The notes under the pieces were generated by a model. That model searched no databases. It was given only the letters and a program-made list of their open reading frames with translations, and was not told the DNA's origin. The position numbers and the translations under genes were made by a program. Shown one piece after another: positions 7,297 through 15,177 of a stretch of DNA of 64,000 bases. The number at the start of each line of letters is the position of its first letter. The stretch's first letter is position 1. This stretch comes from Streptomyces flaveus (GTDB taxonomy: Bacteria > Actinomycetota > Actinomycetes > Streptomycetales > Streptomycetaceae), in assembly GCF_014647675.1 (NCBI RefSeq), contig NZ_BMPQ01000012.1:164166-228165 (forward strand), in the 5' to 3' direction.

Positions 7297-8933
7297 TTGA
7301 GGTCCCCCTCGTCATCGGCCTCGGCAGGGGCCGGAGTGTTCTTCGCGCCTGTTGTCTTGTCCTGGTCGCCTTGGCCGTCCTGGTCGTCGTCTCCGCCCTT
7401 CAGGCCGGCCATGAACGCCTCGACCCACAGGCCGGGTTCGGGTTCGTCCTTCTTCGGCTCGGGCTGCGCCGCGGTGGAGGATGCGGACCAGTCGATGACG
7501 GGGCGGCCGGCCTTGCGCGCAGCCTCCGCCTCCGCCTCTGCCGCCCGGGCCTCGGCGATCCGCTGGCTGAACGGGATCTTGACCCGGCTGCGGCGCTGCG
7601 GCAGACCGTTCGCCGTCCACTCGGTCACCTCGGGGACGTCGTCCTCCATCGCGGCCACCGAGTCGGGGATACGGGGGCCGGTGGTGGGACGGCGCCGCTT
7701 GGGCTTGCGCTCCGGTCCCTCGACACCGCCGAAGTCCACCTTGGGCACGGAGGAGGCGCCGATGCCGTGGGCGAGGCCTGAGGCGGGTTCGGTTTCCTCG
7801 GTGAGCATGTCGCGGGGCACGACGATCACGGCGCGTACCCCGCCGTACGCCGACTGCCGCAGCGAGACCTGCATCTTGTACATCTGCGTGAGGCGGCCCA
7901 CGACGGCCATGCCGAGCCGCGGGGCCTCGCCGAGGTCGTTGAGGTCGATGCCGACCTGGGCCTTCTCGAGCATGCCCTCGGCCCGGCGGCGCGCCTCCTC
8001 GCTGAGGCTGACGCCGGCGTCCTCGATCTCGATGGCGACGCCGGTCTGTACCTCGACGGCGGTGACGTGCACCTTGGTCTGCGGCGGCGAGTAGCGCGTG
8101 GCGTTGTCGAGGAGTTCGGCAGCGGCGTGGATGACCGGTTCGACCGACGGGCCGTCGACGTTGACCTTGGCGATGGAGTGCAGCTCGATGCGCCGGTACT
8201 CCAGGATCCGGGACATGGCACCGCGCAGCACGCTGTAGAGCGGTACGGGCTTGGGCCATACGCGGCCCGGGCGGGAGCCGCCGAGCACGGCGATGGAGTC
8301 GGCGAGGCGGCCGATCAGCGCGGTGCCGTGGTCGATGCGCAGCAGGTCGTCGAAGACCTCGGGGTTGCGCCCATGGTCCTCCTCCATCTCGCGCAGTTCC
8401 TTGTTCTGCTGGTGGACGATGGCCTGGACGCGCCGGGCGATATTGACGAAGGCGCGCTGCGAGGCGTCGCGCATCGCTTCCTCGTGATCCACGATCGACA
8501 GCAGGATGCGCAGCAACTCACGCTGGGACTCGGGGAGTTCCCGGACGGCGGGGTCCGCCTCGGCGGTTTTGCGGATCGCCTCATCGGGGGAATCGCCACT
8601 GCGCAGCCGGTACAACGCGGCGGGCAGCAGCTCCTTGCCGAGGTGGAAGATCTCGTCGTCCTGGGCGGCGATGCGCTGGTCCAAGTAGGCCGTACGGCGC
8701 GCGAGTTCGGCGCGGACGGCGCGGACGAGGCGCCCGCGGCGGACCGCTTCGGCCACGGTCGCGATCACCAGGAGCGTCGCGATGCCTCCGCACCAGCCGA
8801 CGGCGACCCGGGCCGCTTCCGTGACGACGGCGACAGCGGCTCCGGACGCCGCGGCCATCAGTATGGCCGGCAGCAACAGCACGCGGGCGTAAGGAAGTTC
8901 ACGGCCAACGGGAGGCGATTGAACACTCACCAT
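7293..8933 (-). CDS. cvnA: Conservon sensor histidine kinase-like protein (CvnA)
   Basis: A 546-residue protein with two membrane spans near the N-terminus (LPAILMAAASGAAVAVV and CGGIATLLVIATVAEAV), then a long helical region with RIDHGTALIGRLADSIAVLGG, which corresponds to the dimerisation/H-box region of this family. A HATPase_c domain follows with the N-box HAAAELLDNATRYSPP and G-box LGMAVVGRL. The C-terminal 150 residues are charged and low in complexity. CvnA proteins are thought to relay a signal to the roadblock/GTPase pair rather than to a response regulator, and none is encoded here. It is the first gene of the conservon; the 300 bases upstream should hold the promoter, where nothing specific was recognised. 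Confidence 0.92.
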   Translation of the reverse strand: MVSVQSPPVGRELPYARVLLLPAILMAAASGAAVAVVTEAARVAVGWCGGIATLLVIATVAEAVRRGRLVRAVRAELARRTAYLDQRIAAQDDEIFHLGKELLPAALYRLRSGDSPDEAIRKTAEADPAVRELPESQRELLRILLSIVDHEEAMRDASQRAFVNIARRVQAIVHQQNKELREMEEDHGRNPEVFDDLLRIDHGTALIGRLADSIAVLGGSRPGRVWPKPVPLYSVLRGAMSRILEYRRIELHSIAKVNVDGPSVEPVIHAAAELLDNATRYSPPQTKVHVTAVEVQTGVAIEIEDAGVSLSEEARRRAEGMLEKAQVGIDLNDLGEAPRLGMAVVGRLTQMYKMQVSLRQSAYGGVRAVIVVPRDMLTEETEPASGLAHGIGASSVPKVDFGGVEGPERKPKRRRPTTGPRIPDSVAAMEDDVPEVTEWTANGLPQRRSRVKIPFSQRIAEARAAEAEAEAARKAGRPVIDWSASSTAAQPEPKKDEPEPGLWVEAFMAGLKGGDDDQDGQGDQDKTTGAKNTPAPAEADDEGDLK

Positions 8934-9184
8934 GTATGCCCTCTAAGACAAATCGGCTGGGGATCTGGGGGGGGAGTTCTCTGGATCTTCAGAACATTGG
9001 GGAACAAGCGCACGAATACGCCGCAACTCGGGGCGCTGCGGGCGAGCTTAGTCCGACCAGATCATCGCCAAGTCATATTCAGCAAGCGCCTGAAATCGCC
9101 CGCGCGGCAGGAGTACGCTCAGCCTCATTTATACGCTCAGGCACTATTCGAACACGATGCGTCACTGCGTACGAGCGCACGAAA

Positions 9185-9203
9185 ACCCCTCATCAGAAGG
9201 GGT
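9185..9203 (-). terminator. Rho-independent terminator of the TetR gene
   Basis: ACCCCT at 9185-9190 pairs with AGGGGT at 9198-9203 around a 7-base loop. Read on the minus strand the stem is followed by a short T run. It lies 31 bases beyond the stop of the TetR gene. The rest of 8934-9233 shows no gene. Confidence 0.6.
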
Positions 9204-9233
9204 GAGGCCCGGCTCGCCGAGGCGAATTCCGGC

Positions 9234-9857
9234 TCAGATTCCCGCGATGCGCAGCGCCGCGTCCGCGGTGGCTTCGGCGAAGGCCGTCACGGGCCGGTCG
9301 GGGTCGGAGCGGTGGACCAGGATGACGCCCTCGATCAGCCCGAACACCAGGTCCGTCCGCAGATCCAGCTCACTCTTGGCGAGCGCGCCGCCCGCCTCGG
9401 TCGCGGCGAGCAACTGCCGGTAGGTGTCCTTGAGTTCGGCCCGTACGGCATGGAAGCCGGCGAAGCGTTCGGCGCGCACCTCGGGCAGCAGATAGAGCCC
9501 GCCGAGGTTGTGCGGACCGCCGCAGAGCAGTTCGACGTCCGTGCGGCACAGGTCCCACAACCGGCCCTCGGCCGGAGTCATGTCCTCGGCGAGGAGCTCC
9601 CGGGCGAAGGCCAGCGAGGGGGTGACGGTGGACTCCAGGAGCTCGGCGAGGAGCTCCTCCTTGCCGGAGACGTAGTGGTACATCGACGCCTGCCGCATGC
9701 CCGCCCGCTCGGCGACGGCCCGGGTGGTCGTGGCCGCGTACCCACGCGTCGTGAACAACTCCGCGGCGGCGGCGAGCAGTTCGTCACGCGGCGAGAGACC
9801 GCTGTCCGGTCGCCGCTCGGCCCGTGGCCTGCCCACTCGTCGTCCGCTGGTGCCCAT
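9234..9857 (-). CDS. TetR-family regulator, candidate repressor of the guanidine/urea carboxylase regulon
   Basis: A 207-residue TetR-family protein. The HTH is at about residues 40-66 with TRAVAERAGMRQASMYHYV followed by SGKEELLAELL. The C-terminal ligand domain has LWDLCRTDVELLCGGPHNLGG and ends DAALRIAGI. It is transcribed divergently from the DUF1989-carboxylase-allophanate hydrolase operon; a perfect 24-bp dyad lies between them at 9957-9980, and a second copy lies before the APC permease. ATG at 9857 gives a normal-length N-terminus; an in-frame ATG at 9905 would add 16 residues. Repression relieved by guanidine, urea or an intermediate is the natural hypothesis, but the ligand is unknown. 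Confidence 0.88.
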   Translation of the reverse strand: MGTSGRRVGRPRAERRPDSGLSPRDELLAAAAELFTTRGYAATTTRAVAERAGMRQASMYHYVSGKEELLAELLESTVTPSLAFARELLAEDMTPAEGRLWDLCRTDVELLCGGPHNLGGLYLLPEVRAERFAGFHAVRAELKDTYRQLLAATEAGGALAKSELDLRTDLVFGLIEGVILVHRSDPDRPVTAFAEATADAALRIAGI

Positions 9858-9956
9858 GTCTTCGATCGTCGCACACGGCCCCGGACGACGATCTCGGTGA
9901 GACATCGGTAACGGAGCGGCAACGCCGGGGCAATGGCGCGGACTCGCCCGGCTCCT

Positions 9957-9980
9957 AATTTCTGTCGGGCGACAGAAATT
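9957..9980. promoter_or_regulatory. Putative TetR operator in the divergent promoter of the carboxylase operon
   Basis: Two perfect 11-bp half-sites, AATTTCTGTCG and its exact reverse complement, are separated by GG. The site lies 99 bases from the TetR start and 55 bases before the first operon gene, so one bound repressor could control both directions. The near-copy at 1670-1693 supports a real binding site. Immediately after it, 9982-10007 is a tandem 13-bp repeat of CGTACGGACATGA. Confidence 0.82.
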
Positions 9981-10035
9981 GCGTACGGACATGACGTACG
10001 GACATGACCGCCCCTGCCGAGCCGGAGGTCCCGCA

Positions 10036-10860
10036 ATGGCGACAGCGACCACGTACGGAGCCCGGGCGCACGCCCGCGCACAGGAAGGCGCCCGCGCCGA
10101 GGCGATGCCGGTCGTCCCGGCGAGCGCCTGGCCCGCGCCGCCCTGCGAGGCGGGCCATCTGGTGTGGGCGGAGACCGTGGCGGGCGGCAACTACACGCAC
10201 AGGGTGCTGGCCCGCGGCACGGAGCTGCGGCTGACCGACCTCAGGGGCGATGCCTGCGCGCATCTCCTCCTGTTCGCCGCCGACCGCCCCTGGGAACGAC
10301 TGAACGTCGCGGACACGGTCAAGATCCAGTGGAACGCCTACCTCGGCGAGGACCGGCTGCTCCTCTCCGACCAGGGCCGCGTGCTCGCCTCGGTGATCGC
10401 CGACACCTCCGGGCGGCACGACGCGCTGTGCGGCACCTCCACCCTCGTACGGAACACGCAGCGGTACGGGGACGGAACGCCGCAGTCCGCGTCTCCGGCA
10501 GGGCGTGAGCTGTTCAAGCTGGCCGCCGCGAAGAACGGTCTGGCACCCCGGGATCTCCCGCCGTCGCTGTCCTTCTTCCAGGGCGTGGAGGTACGCGACG
10601 ACGGCGCCCTCGACTTCACCGGCTCGGCCGGAGAGGGCGCGAGCGTGACGCTGCGGGCCGAGCAGGACGTCACGGTGCTGCTCGCCAATGTGCCCCACCC
10701 GGCCGACCCGCGCGCCGACTACACCAGCACCCCGCTGGAGGTGCTGGCCTGGCGCGCCGAGGCCACCCCACCCGGTGACCCGCTGTGGGAGGCCTCCCCC
10801 GAGGGCCGCCGTGCCTTCCTCAACACCGCCGAATTCCTTGCCGCGAGGGGGCTCGCATGA
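10036..10860 (+). CDS. DUF1989 protein, urea amidolyase-associated protein 1 type; candidate carboxyguanidine deiminase subunit
   Basis: A 274-residue DUF1989 protein with an N-terminal extension of about 25 residues. ATG at 10036 has an excellent Shine-Dalgarno GGAGGT 6 bases upstream. Family marks are LRLTDLRGDACAHLLLF, RHDALCGTSTLVRNTQRYG and VTLRAEQDVTVLLANVPHP. DUF1989 pairs next to such carboxylases have been shown in Pseudomonas to form the heterodimeric carboxyguanidine deiminase CgdAB, which converts carboxyguanidine to allophanate. This subunit lacks several Cys residues found in its partner (CSKESN and NCPQ regions), so it may be the non-catalytic half. It overlaps the next gene by ATGA. 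Which of CgdA and CgdB it matches was not decided. Confidence 0.85.
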   Translation: MATATTYGARAHARAQEGARAEAMPVVPASAWPAPPCEAGHLVWAETVAGGNYTHRVLARGTELRLTDLRGDACAHLLLFAADRPWERLNVADTVKIQWNAYLGEDRLLLSDQGRVLASVIADTSGRHDALCGTSTLVRNTQRYGDGTPQSASPAGRELFKLAAAKNGLAPRDLPPSLSFFQGVEVRDDGALDFTGSAGEGASVTLRAEQDVTVLLANVPHPADPRADYTSTPLEVLAWRAEATPPGDPLWEASPEGRRAFLNTAEFLAARGLA

Positions 10861-11468
10861 CCGTCACCACGACCGTCGTCCCGGCCCGCTCCGCCTGGTC
10901 CGCCATTGTGCGGAGCGGCGAGACGCTCACCATCACCGACCTGCAAGGCAACCAGGCCGTCGACTTCCTCGCGTACGACGCCCATGACACGGCCGTCCGC
11001 TACAGCGCGCCCGACACGATCCACGCCCAGGGCAACATCTTCCTGACCACCGGCAGTGTGCTCATGTCCAACGAGCACACCCCGCTGATGACCGTGGTCG
11101 AGGACGAGGTCGGCCGGCACGACACGGTGGGCGGCGCCTGCTCCAAGGAGTCGAACACCCTGCGCTACGGCCACCACACCTGGTCGCAGCACGCGTGCGT
11201 CGACAACTTCCTCGCGGAGGGCGCCAGGTACGGCCTCGGGAAGCGCGATCTCGTCTCGAACATCAACTGGTACATGAACGTGCCGGTCGAGAAGGACGGC
11301 ACCCTCGGGATCGTCGACGGTCTCTCCGCCCCGGGCCTGAAGCTGACACTGCGCGCCGAGCGCGACGTACTCGTCCTGGTCTCCAACTGCCCGCAGATCA
11401 ACAACCCTTGCAACGGCTTCGAGCCGACGGCCGTGGAGATGACCATCGGTGAGGCGGGCGCCCGATGA
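10857..11468 (+). CDS. DUF1989 protein, urea amidolyase-associated protein 2 type; candidate carboxyguanidine deiminase subunit
   Basis: A 203-residue DUF1989 protein, near the usual family length. It starts with the ATG of an ATGA overlap with the preceding gene and ends in another ATGA overlap with the carboxylase gene, so the three proteins are translationally coupled. It shows LTITDLQGNQAVDFLAYDA, RHDTVGGACSKESNTLRYG, a Cys in SQHACVDNF and VLVSNCPQINNPCNGF near the end. The Cys, His and Glu residues in these motifs are the likely metal or catalytic ligands of the family. With its partner it would form the deiminase that removes ammonia from carboxyguanidine. The function is inferred from the published CgdAB case and from context. 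Confidence 0.87.
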   Translation: MTVTTTVVPARSAWSAIVRSGETLTITDLQGNQAVDFLAYDAHDTAVRYSAPDTIHAQGNIFLTTGSVLMSNEHTPLMTVVEDEVGRHDTVGGACSKESNTLRYGHHTWSQHACVDNFLAEGARYGLGKRDLVSNINWYMNVPVEKDGTLGIVDGLSAPGLKLTLRAERDVLVLVSNCPQINNPCNGFEPTAVEMTIGEAGAR

Positions 11469-14400
11469 GCGAGGGAGGAACGTCCTTCGACACGCTCCTC
11501 GTCGCCAACCGGGGCGAGATCGCGGTCCGGATCATGCGTACGGCACGGGAGTTGGGCCTGCGTACGGTCGCGGTGTACTCCGACGCCGATCGCTCGGCAC
11601 CCCATGTGCGCCTGGCCGACCAAGCCGTCCGGCTGGGTCCGGCACCCGCCAAGGAGTCGTATCTCGACGCCGATCTCGTCCTCAAGGCGGCGAAGGACAC
11701 GGGTGCCGGAGCGATCCACCCGGGCTACGGCTTCCTCTCCGAGGACGCGGCGTTCGCGCGGCGCTGCGAGGAGGCGGGGATCGTGTTCGTGGGCCCGACG
11801 CCCGAACAGCTGGAGCTGTTCGGGGCGAAGCACACGGCCCGGGCGGCGGCTGAGGCGGCCGGGGTGCCGCTCGCTCCGGGCACGGGACTGCTCGCCTCGC
11901 TGGACGAGGCTCTGGTGGCCGCGGACCGCATCGGCTACCCGGTGATGCTCAAGGCCACGGGTGGCGGGGGCGGGATCGGTATGTCGGCATGTCGCTCTGC
12001 CGATGAGTTGATCGATGCCTGGGACCGGGTGCAGCGCGTCGCCGCGGCCTCCTTCTCCCTGGCCGGGGTGTTCCTGGAGCGGCTCGTCGAGCAGGCCCGC
12101 CATGTCGAGGTGCAGGTCTTCGGCGACGGCGCGGGCCGCGTCGTCACCTTCGGCGACCGCGACTGCTCACTCCAGCGCCGCAACCAGAAGGTGGTGGAGG
12201 AGGCTCCCGCACCCGGGCTCCCCGCCCATGTACGCGAGCAACTGGCCTCCGCCGCCCGGGACTTGTGCGCTTCGGTCGACTACCGCTCCGCCGGAACCGT
12301 CGAGTTCGTGTACGACGCGGTGCGCGAGGAGGCGTACTTCCTGGAGGTCAACACCCGGCTCCAGGTGGAACATCCGGTCACTGAGGAGATCTATGGCGTC
12401 GACCTCGTCGCGTGGATGCTGCGTCTGGCGCGCGGGGACTTCGATGTCGTACGAGACCCTGGGGAGCCGCGCGGTCATGCTGTCGAGGCCCGCGTGTATG
12501 CCGAGGACCCGTCGCGTGAACACCGGCCCAGCGCGGGCCTGTTGACCCGGGTCGAATTCCCGTCTGGCGTACGCGTGGACGGCTGGGTCGAGACCGGCAG
12601 CGAGGTCACCACGTCGTACGACCCCATGCTCGCGAAGCTCGTCGCGTACGGCTCCGACCGTGCGCAGGCGCTCGCGCGGCTGGACGAGGCGCTGGCCGGG
12701 ACCCGTCTCGACGGCATTGAGACGAACCTGGGGCTGGTGCGGGCGGCGCTCGCGTCGGACGACTTCCGGGCGGCGGCGCACTCGACGGCGACGCTCGCCG
12801 GTGTGAGCGACCCGACGTCGCGTATCGAGGTCGTCTCCGGCGGAACGCTGACGACGGTCCAGGACTGGCCGGGGCGGACCGGCTACTGGCAGGTGGGTGT
12901 GCCGCCCTGCGGGCCGATGGACGACCTGTCGTTCCGGCTCGGTAACCAGGCGCTGGGCAACGACGAGGGGGCACCCGGCCTCGAATGCACCTTGCGGGGA
13001 CCGTCGTTGAGGTTCACGCACGCGACGACGGTGTGTGTCACGGGTGCTCCGGCGCCGGTGGCGGTCGACGGCGGGGCGGTCGCGCAGTGGGAGCCGGTGA
13101 CCGTGCCGGCAGGGGGCGTACTGGAGATCGGCACTCCTGCCGAGCACGGCCTGCGGACGTACGTACTTTTCGCGGGCGGCCTGGATGTCCCGGCGTTCCT
13201 GGGGAGCGCCTCGACCTTCACGCTGGGCCGGTTCGGCGGCCACGGCGGGCGGGCGCTGCGGACCGGGGACGTGCTGCGCGGGGGCGCGGTCGCGTCCTCG
13301 GGGGCGGCGGTGCCGGAGGGCGCGCGGCCGGTGTTCGGCGGCGTATGGCAGGTGGGCGCGCTCGAAGGCCCGCACGCCGCACCGGAGTTCTTCACCGAGG
13401 AGGACATCCACGACTTCTACGCGGCCGACTGGAAGGTGCACTTCAACTCGGCACGCACGGGCGTACGGCTGGTCGGTCCGAAGCCCCGCTGGGCCCGCTC
13501 CGACGGCGGCGAGGCGGGACTGCACCCCTCCAACATCCACGACACCCCGTACTCGGTCGGCGCCGTCGACTACACGGGCGACATGCCGGTCCTGCTCGGC
13601 CCCGACGGCCCCTCGCTCGGCGGGTTCGTGTGCCCGGCGACAGTCCTCAGCGCGGAGCGCTGGAAGCTCGGCCAGCTGCGTCCCGGGGACACGGTGCGCT
13701 TCGTACCGGTGGACGATGGGGGTCCCCCCGCTCGAGCGAATTCGAGAGTGGGGGAAGGTGCGGCGCGGCCCGCGATCGTGGACGGTGGCGTGCTGGCGCG
13801 GGACGGTGACGTGACGTACCGGCGCAGCGGCGACGACCATCTGCTGGTCGAGTTCGGGCCCATGCAGCTGGACCTGGCGCTGCGCATGCGGGTGCACGCC
13901 CTGATGGAGGCGGTGGCAAAGGCCCGCCTCGAGGGAGTCACCGACCTCACGCCGGGCATCCGCTCCCTCCAGATCCAGACGGACCCGCGCCGCCTCCCCC
14001 AGCATCAACTCCTCGCGTCCGTACGGTCGTTGGTGGCCACACTGCCCTCGACGGACCAGCTGGTCGTGCCGTCCCGCACCGTCCACCTCCCCCTCTCCTG
14101 GGACGACCCGGCGACCCGCGAGGCGATCGCCCGCTATATGGCGGGCGTCCGCGACGACGCGCCCTGGTGCCCCTGGAACATCGAGTTCATCCGCCGGGTC
14201 AACGGCCTGGACTCGGTGGAGGACGTGTACCGGACGGTCTTCGACGCCGAGTACCTGGTTCTCGGCCTGGGCGATGTGTACCTGGGCGCCCCGGTGGCCA
14301 CACCCCTGGACCCCCGCCACCGCCTGGTCACGACGAAGTACAACCCGGCCCGCACCTGGACCGCCGAGAACTCGGTCGGCATCGGCGGCGCGTACCTCTG

Positions 14401-15028
14401 CGTCTACGGGATGGAGGGCCCCGGCGGCTACCAGTTCGTCGGCCGCACGACCCAGGTCTGGTCCGGCTGGCAGCAACGCGGCGCCTTCGAACCGGGCTCC
14501 CCCTGGCTGCTGCGCTTCTTCGACCGCATCAAGTGGTACCCGGTGACCTCGGACGAACTGCTGGAACTACGGGCCGACATCATCTCGGGCCGCTTCGTGC
14601 CACAGATCGAGGAGGGCGTCTTCTCACTCGCCGAGTACGAGGCGTTCCTGACCGAGAACGCCGACTCGATCGCCGAGTTCAGGACCCGCCAGGGCGCCGC
14701 CTTCGCGGCGGAACGGGACGCCTGGGAGGCCTCGGGCGAGTTCACCAGGGCGGAGACGGCCTCGGTTCCGGCACCAGCCCGGCCGGAGGTGACGGTCCCA
14801 CCGGGCGGCCACCTGGTGGAGGCCGAATTCGCCGCGTCGGTCTGGCAGCTGAACGTCGCCCGGGGCGACGAGGTGACCATGGGCCAGCCGCTCCTCGCCC
14901 TGGAGGCCATGAAGATGGAGTCGAGGGTGCACGCACCGATGGACGGCATGGTGACACAGATCCTCACCAAGCCGGGCGCCCAGGTGGAGGCGGGCACGGC
15001 GCTGATGGTGCTGGCGCCCACGAGCTGA
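11465..15028 (+). CDS. Biotin-dependent urea/guanidine carboxylase
   Basis: A 1187-residue single-chain carboxylase. Domains in order: biotin carboxylase at about 1-445 (ANRGEIAVRIMRTARELG, the ATP-grasp loop GGGGIGM and EVNTRLQVEHPVTEE); KipA/AHS2-like carboxyltransferase half from about 454 (VQDWPGRTGYWQVGVPPCGP); KipI/AHS1-like half from about 784 (LVEFGPMQLDLALRMRVHAL); and a C-terminal biotinyl domain with EAMKM, biotinyl Lys about 1150. It carboxylates urea or guanidine using ATP and bicarbonate. The flanking DUF1989 pair argues for guanidine. The linker between the two carboxyltransferase halves contains an in-frame copy of a palindromic repeat (13716-13756). The published Asp/Asn residue that separates guanidine from urea enzymes was not located with certainty. 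Confidence 0.93.
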   Translation: MSEGGTSFDTLLVANRGEIAVRIMRTARELGLRTVAVYSDADRSAPHVRLADQAVRLGPAPAKESYLDADLVLKAAKDTGAGAIHPGYGFLSEDAAFARRCEEAGIVFVGPTPEQLELFGAKHTARAAAEAAGVPLAPGTGLLASLDEALVAADRIGYPVMLKATGGGGGIGMSACRSADELIDAWDRVQRVAAASFSLAGVFLERLVEQARHVEVQVFGDGAGRVVTFGDRDCSLQRRNQKVVEEAPAPGLPAHVREQLASAARDLCASVDYRSAGTVEFVYDAVREEAYFLEVNTRLQVEHPVTEEIYGVDLVAWMLRLARGDFDVVRDPGEPRGHAVEARVYAEDPSREHRPSAGLLTRVEFPSGVRVDGWVETGSEVTTSYDPMLAKLVAYGSDRAQALARLDEALAGTRLDGIETNLGLVRAALASDDFRAAAHSTATLAGVSDPTSRIEVVSGGTLTTVQDWPGRTGYWQVGVPPCGPMDDLSFRLGNQALGNDEGAPGLECTLRGPSLRFTHATTVCVTGAPAPVAVDGGAVAQWEPVTVPAGGVLEIGTPAEHGLRTYVLFAGGLDVPAFLGSASTFTLGRFGGHGGRALRTGDVLRGGAVASSGAAVPEGARPVFGGVWQVGALEGPHAAPEFFTEEDIHDFYAADWKVHFNSARTGVRLVGPKPRWARSDGGEAGLHPSNIHDTPYSVGAVDYTGDMPVLLGPDGPSLGGFVCPATVLSAERWKLGQLRPGDTVRFVPVDDGGPPARANSRVGEGAARPAIVDGGVLARDGDVTYRRSGDDHLLVEFGPMQLDLALRMRVHALMEAVAKARLEGVTDLTPGIRSLQIQTDPRRLPQHQLLASVRSLVATLPSTDQLVVPSRTVHLPLSWDDPATREAIARYMAGVRDDAPWCPWNIEFIRRVNGLDSVEDVYRTVFDAEYLVLGLGDVYLGAPVATPLDPRHRLVTTKYNPARTWTAENSVGIGGAYLCVYGMEGPGGYQFVGRTTQVWSGWQQRGAFEPGSPWLLRFFDRIKWYPVTSDELLELRADIISGRFVPQIEEGVFSLAEYEAFLTENADSIAEFRTRQGAAFAAERDAWEASGEFTRAETASVPAPARPEVTVPPGGHLVEAEFAASVWQLNVARGDEVTMGQPLLALEAMKMESRVHAPMDGMVTQILTKPGAQVEAGTALMVLAPTS
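13716..13756 (+). repeat. Palindromic repeat inserted in frame in the carboxylase gene
   Basis: The stretch begins ATGGGGGTCCCCCCGCTCG and ends CGAGAGTGGGGGA and can fold as a hairpin (CCCCCGCTCG with CGAGAGTGGGGG). It encodes DGGPPARANSRVGE in the linker between the two carboxyltransferase halves. Nearly the same sequence is found in the same orientation and the same frame near the end of pafC (21891-21976), where it reads GGPPARAKPRVGE. Confidence 0.8.
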
Positions 15029-15040
15029 CTCCGCCCGGCG

Positions 15041-15131
15041 GTCTGTGGGCAGCCGTCCCGCCCGTCTGTGGGCAGGCGTCGCCGGTCTGTGGGCAGTCGT
15101 TCCGCAGGGCGGAACGGGTGGGCACAGACCG
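15041..15131. repeat. Intergenic repeats with GTCTGTGGGCAG and a hairpin
   Basis: The 149-base gap between the carboxylase and allophanate hydrolase genes has three copies of GTCTGTGGGCAG starting at 15041, 15064 and 15085. The third begins a hairpin with core TTCCGCAGGGCGGAA and closing GTGGGCACAGAC on the right arm. The block resembles a dispersed Streptomyces intergenic repeat recalled from other genomes. It may stabilise or process the operon mRNA between the two genes. Confidence 0.65.
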
Positions 15132-15177
15132 GCCACCGGGCCGCAGCCGACAACGAAACCCTCAGCAAGGAGCACAG

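Noticed and set aside
8936..9205. 89-residue open frame between cvnA and the TetR gene
   Set aside because: Composition is not gene-like, there is no ribosome site or known domain, and it crosses the TetR terminator.
9858..10035. Guanidine riboswitch before the carboxylase operon
   Set aside because: The region is short, holds a TetR-type dyad and a tandem repeat, and shows no guanidine-I, -II or -III pattern that I could recognise.
12167..14476. 769-residue minus-strand open frame over the carboxylase gene
   Set aside because: It is a typical high-G+C shadow frame without a domain, opposite a clear biotin carboxylase.
14167..15177. Upstream extension of allophanate hydrolase
   Set aside because: It overlaps the carboxylase gene in another frame and is Pro/Arg/Gly-rich; ATG at 15178 has a good ribosome site and the family start.
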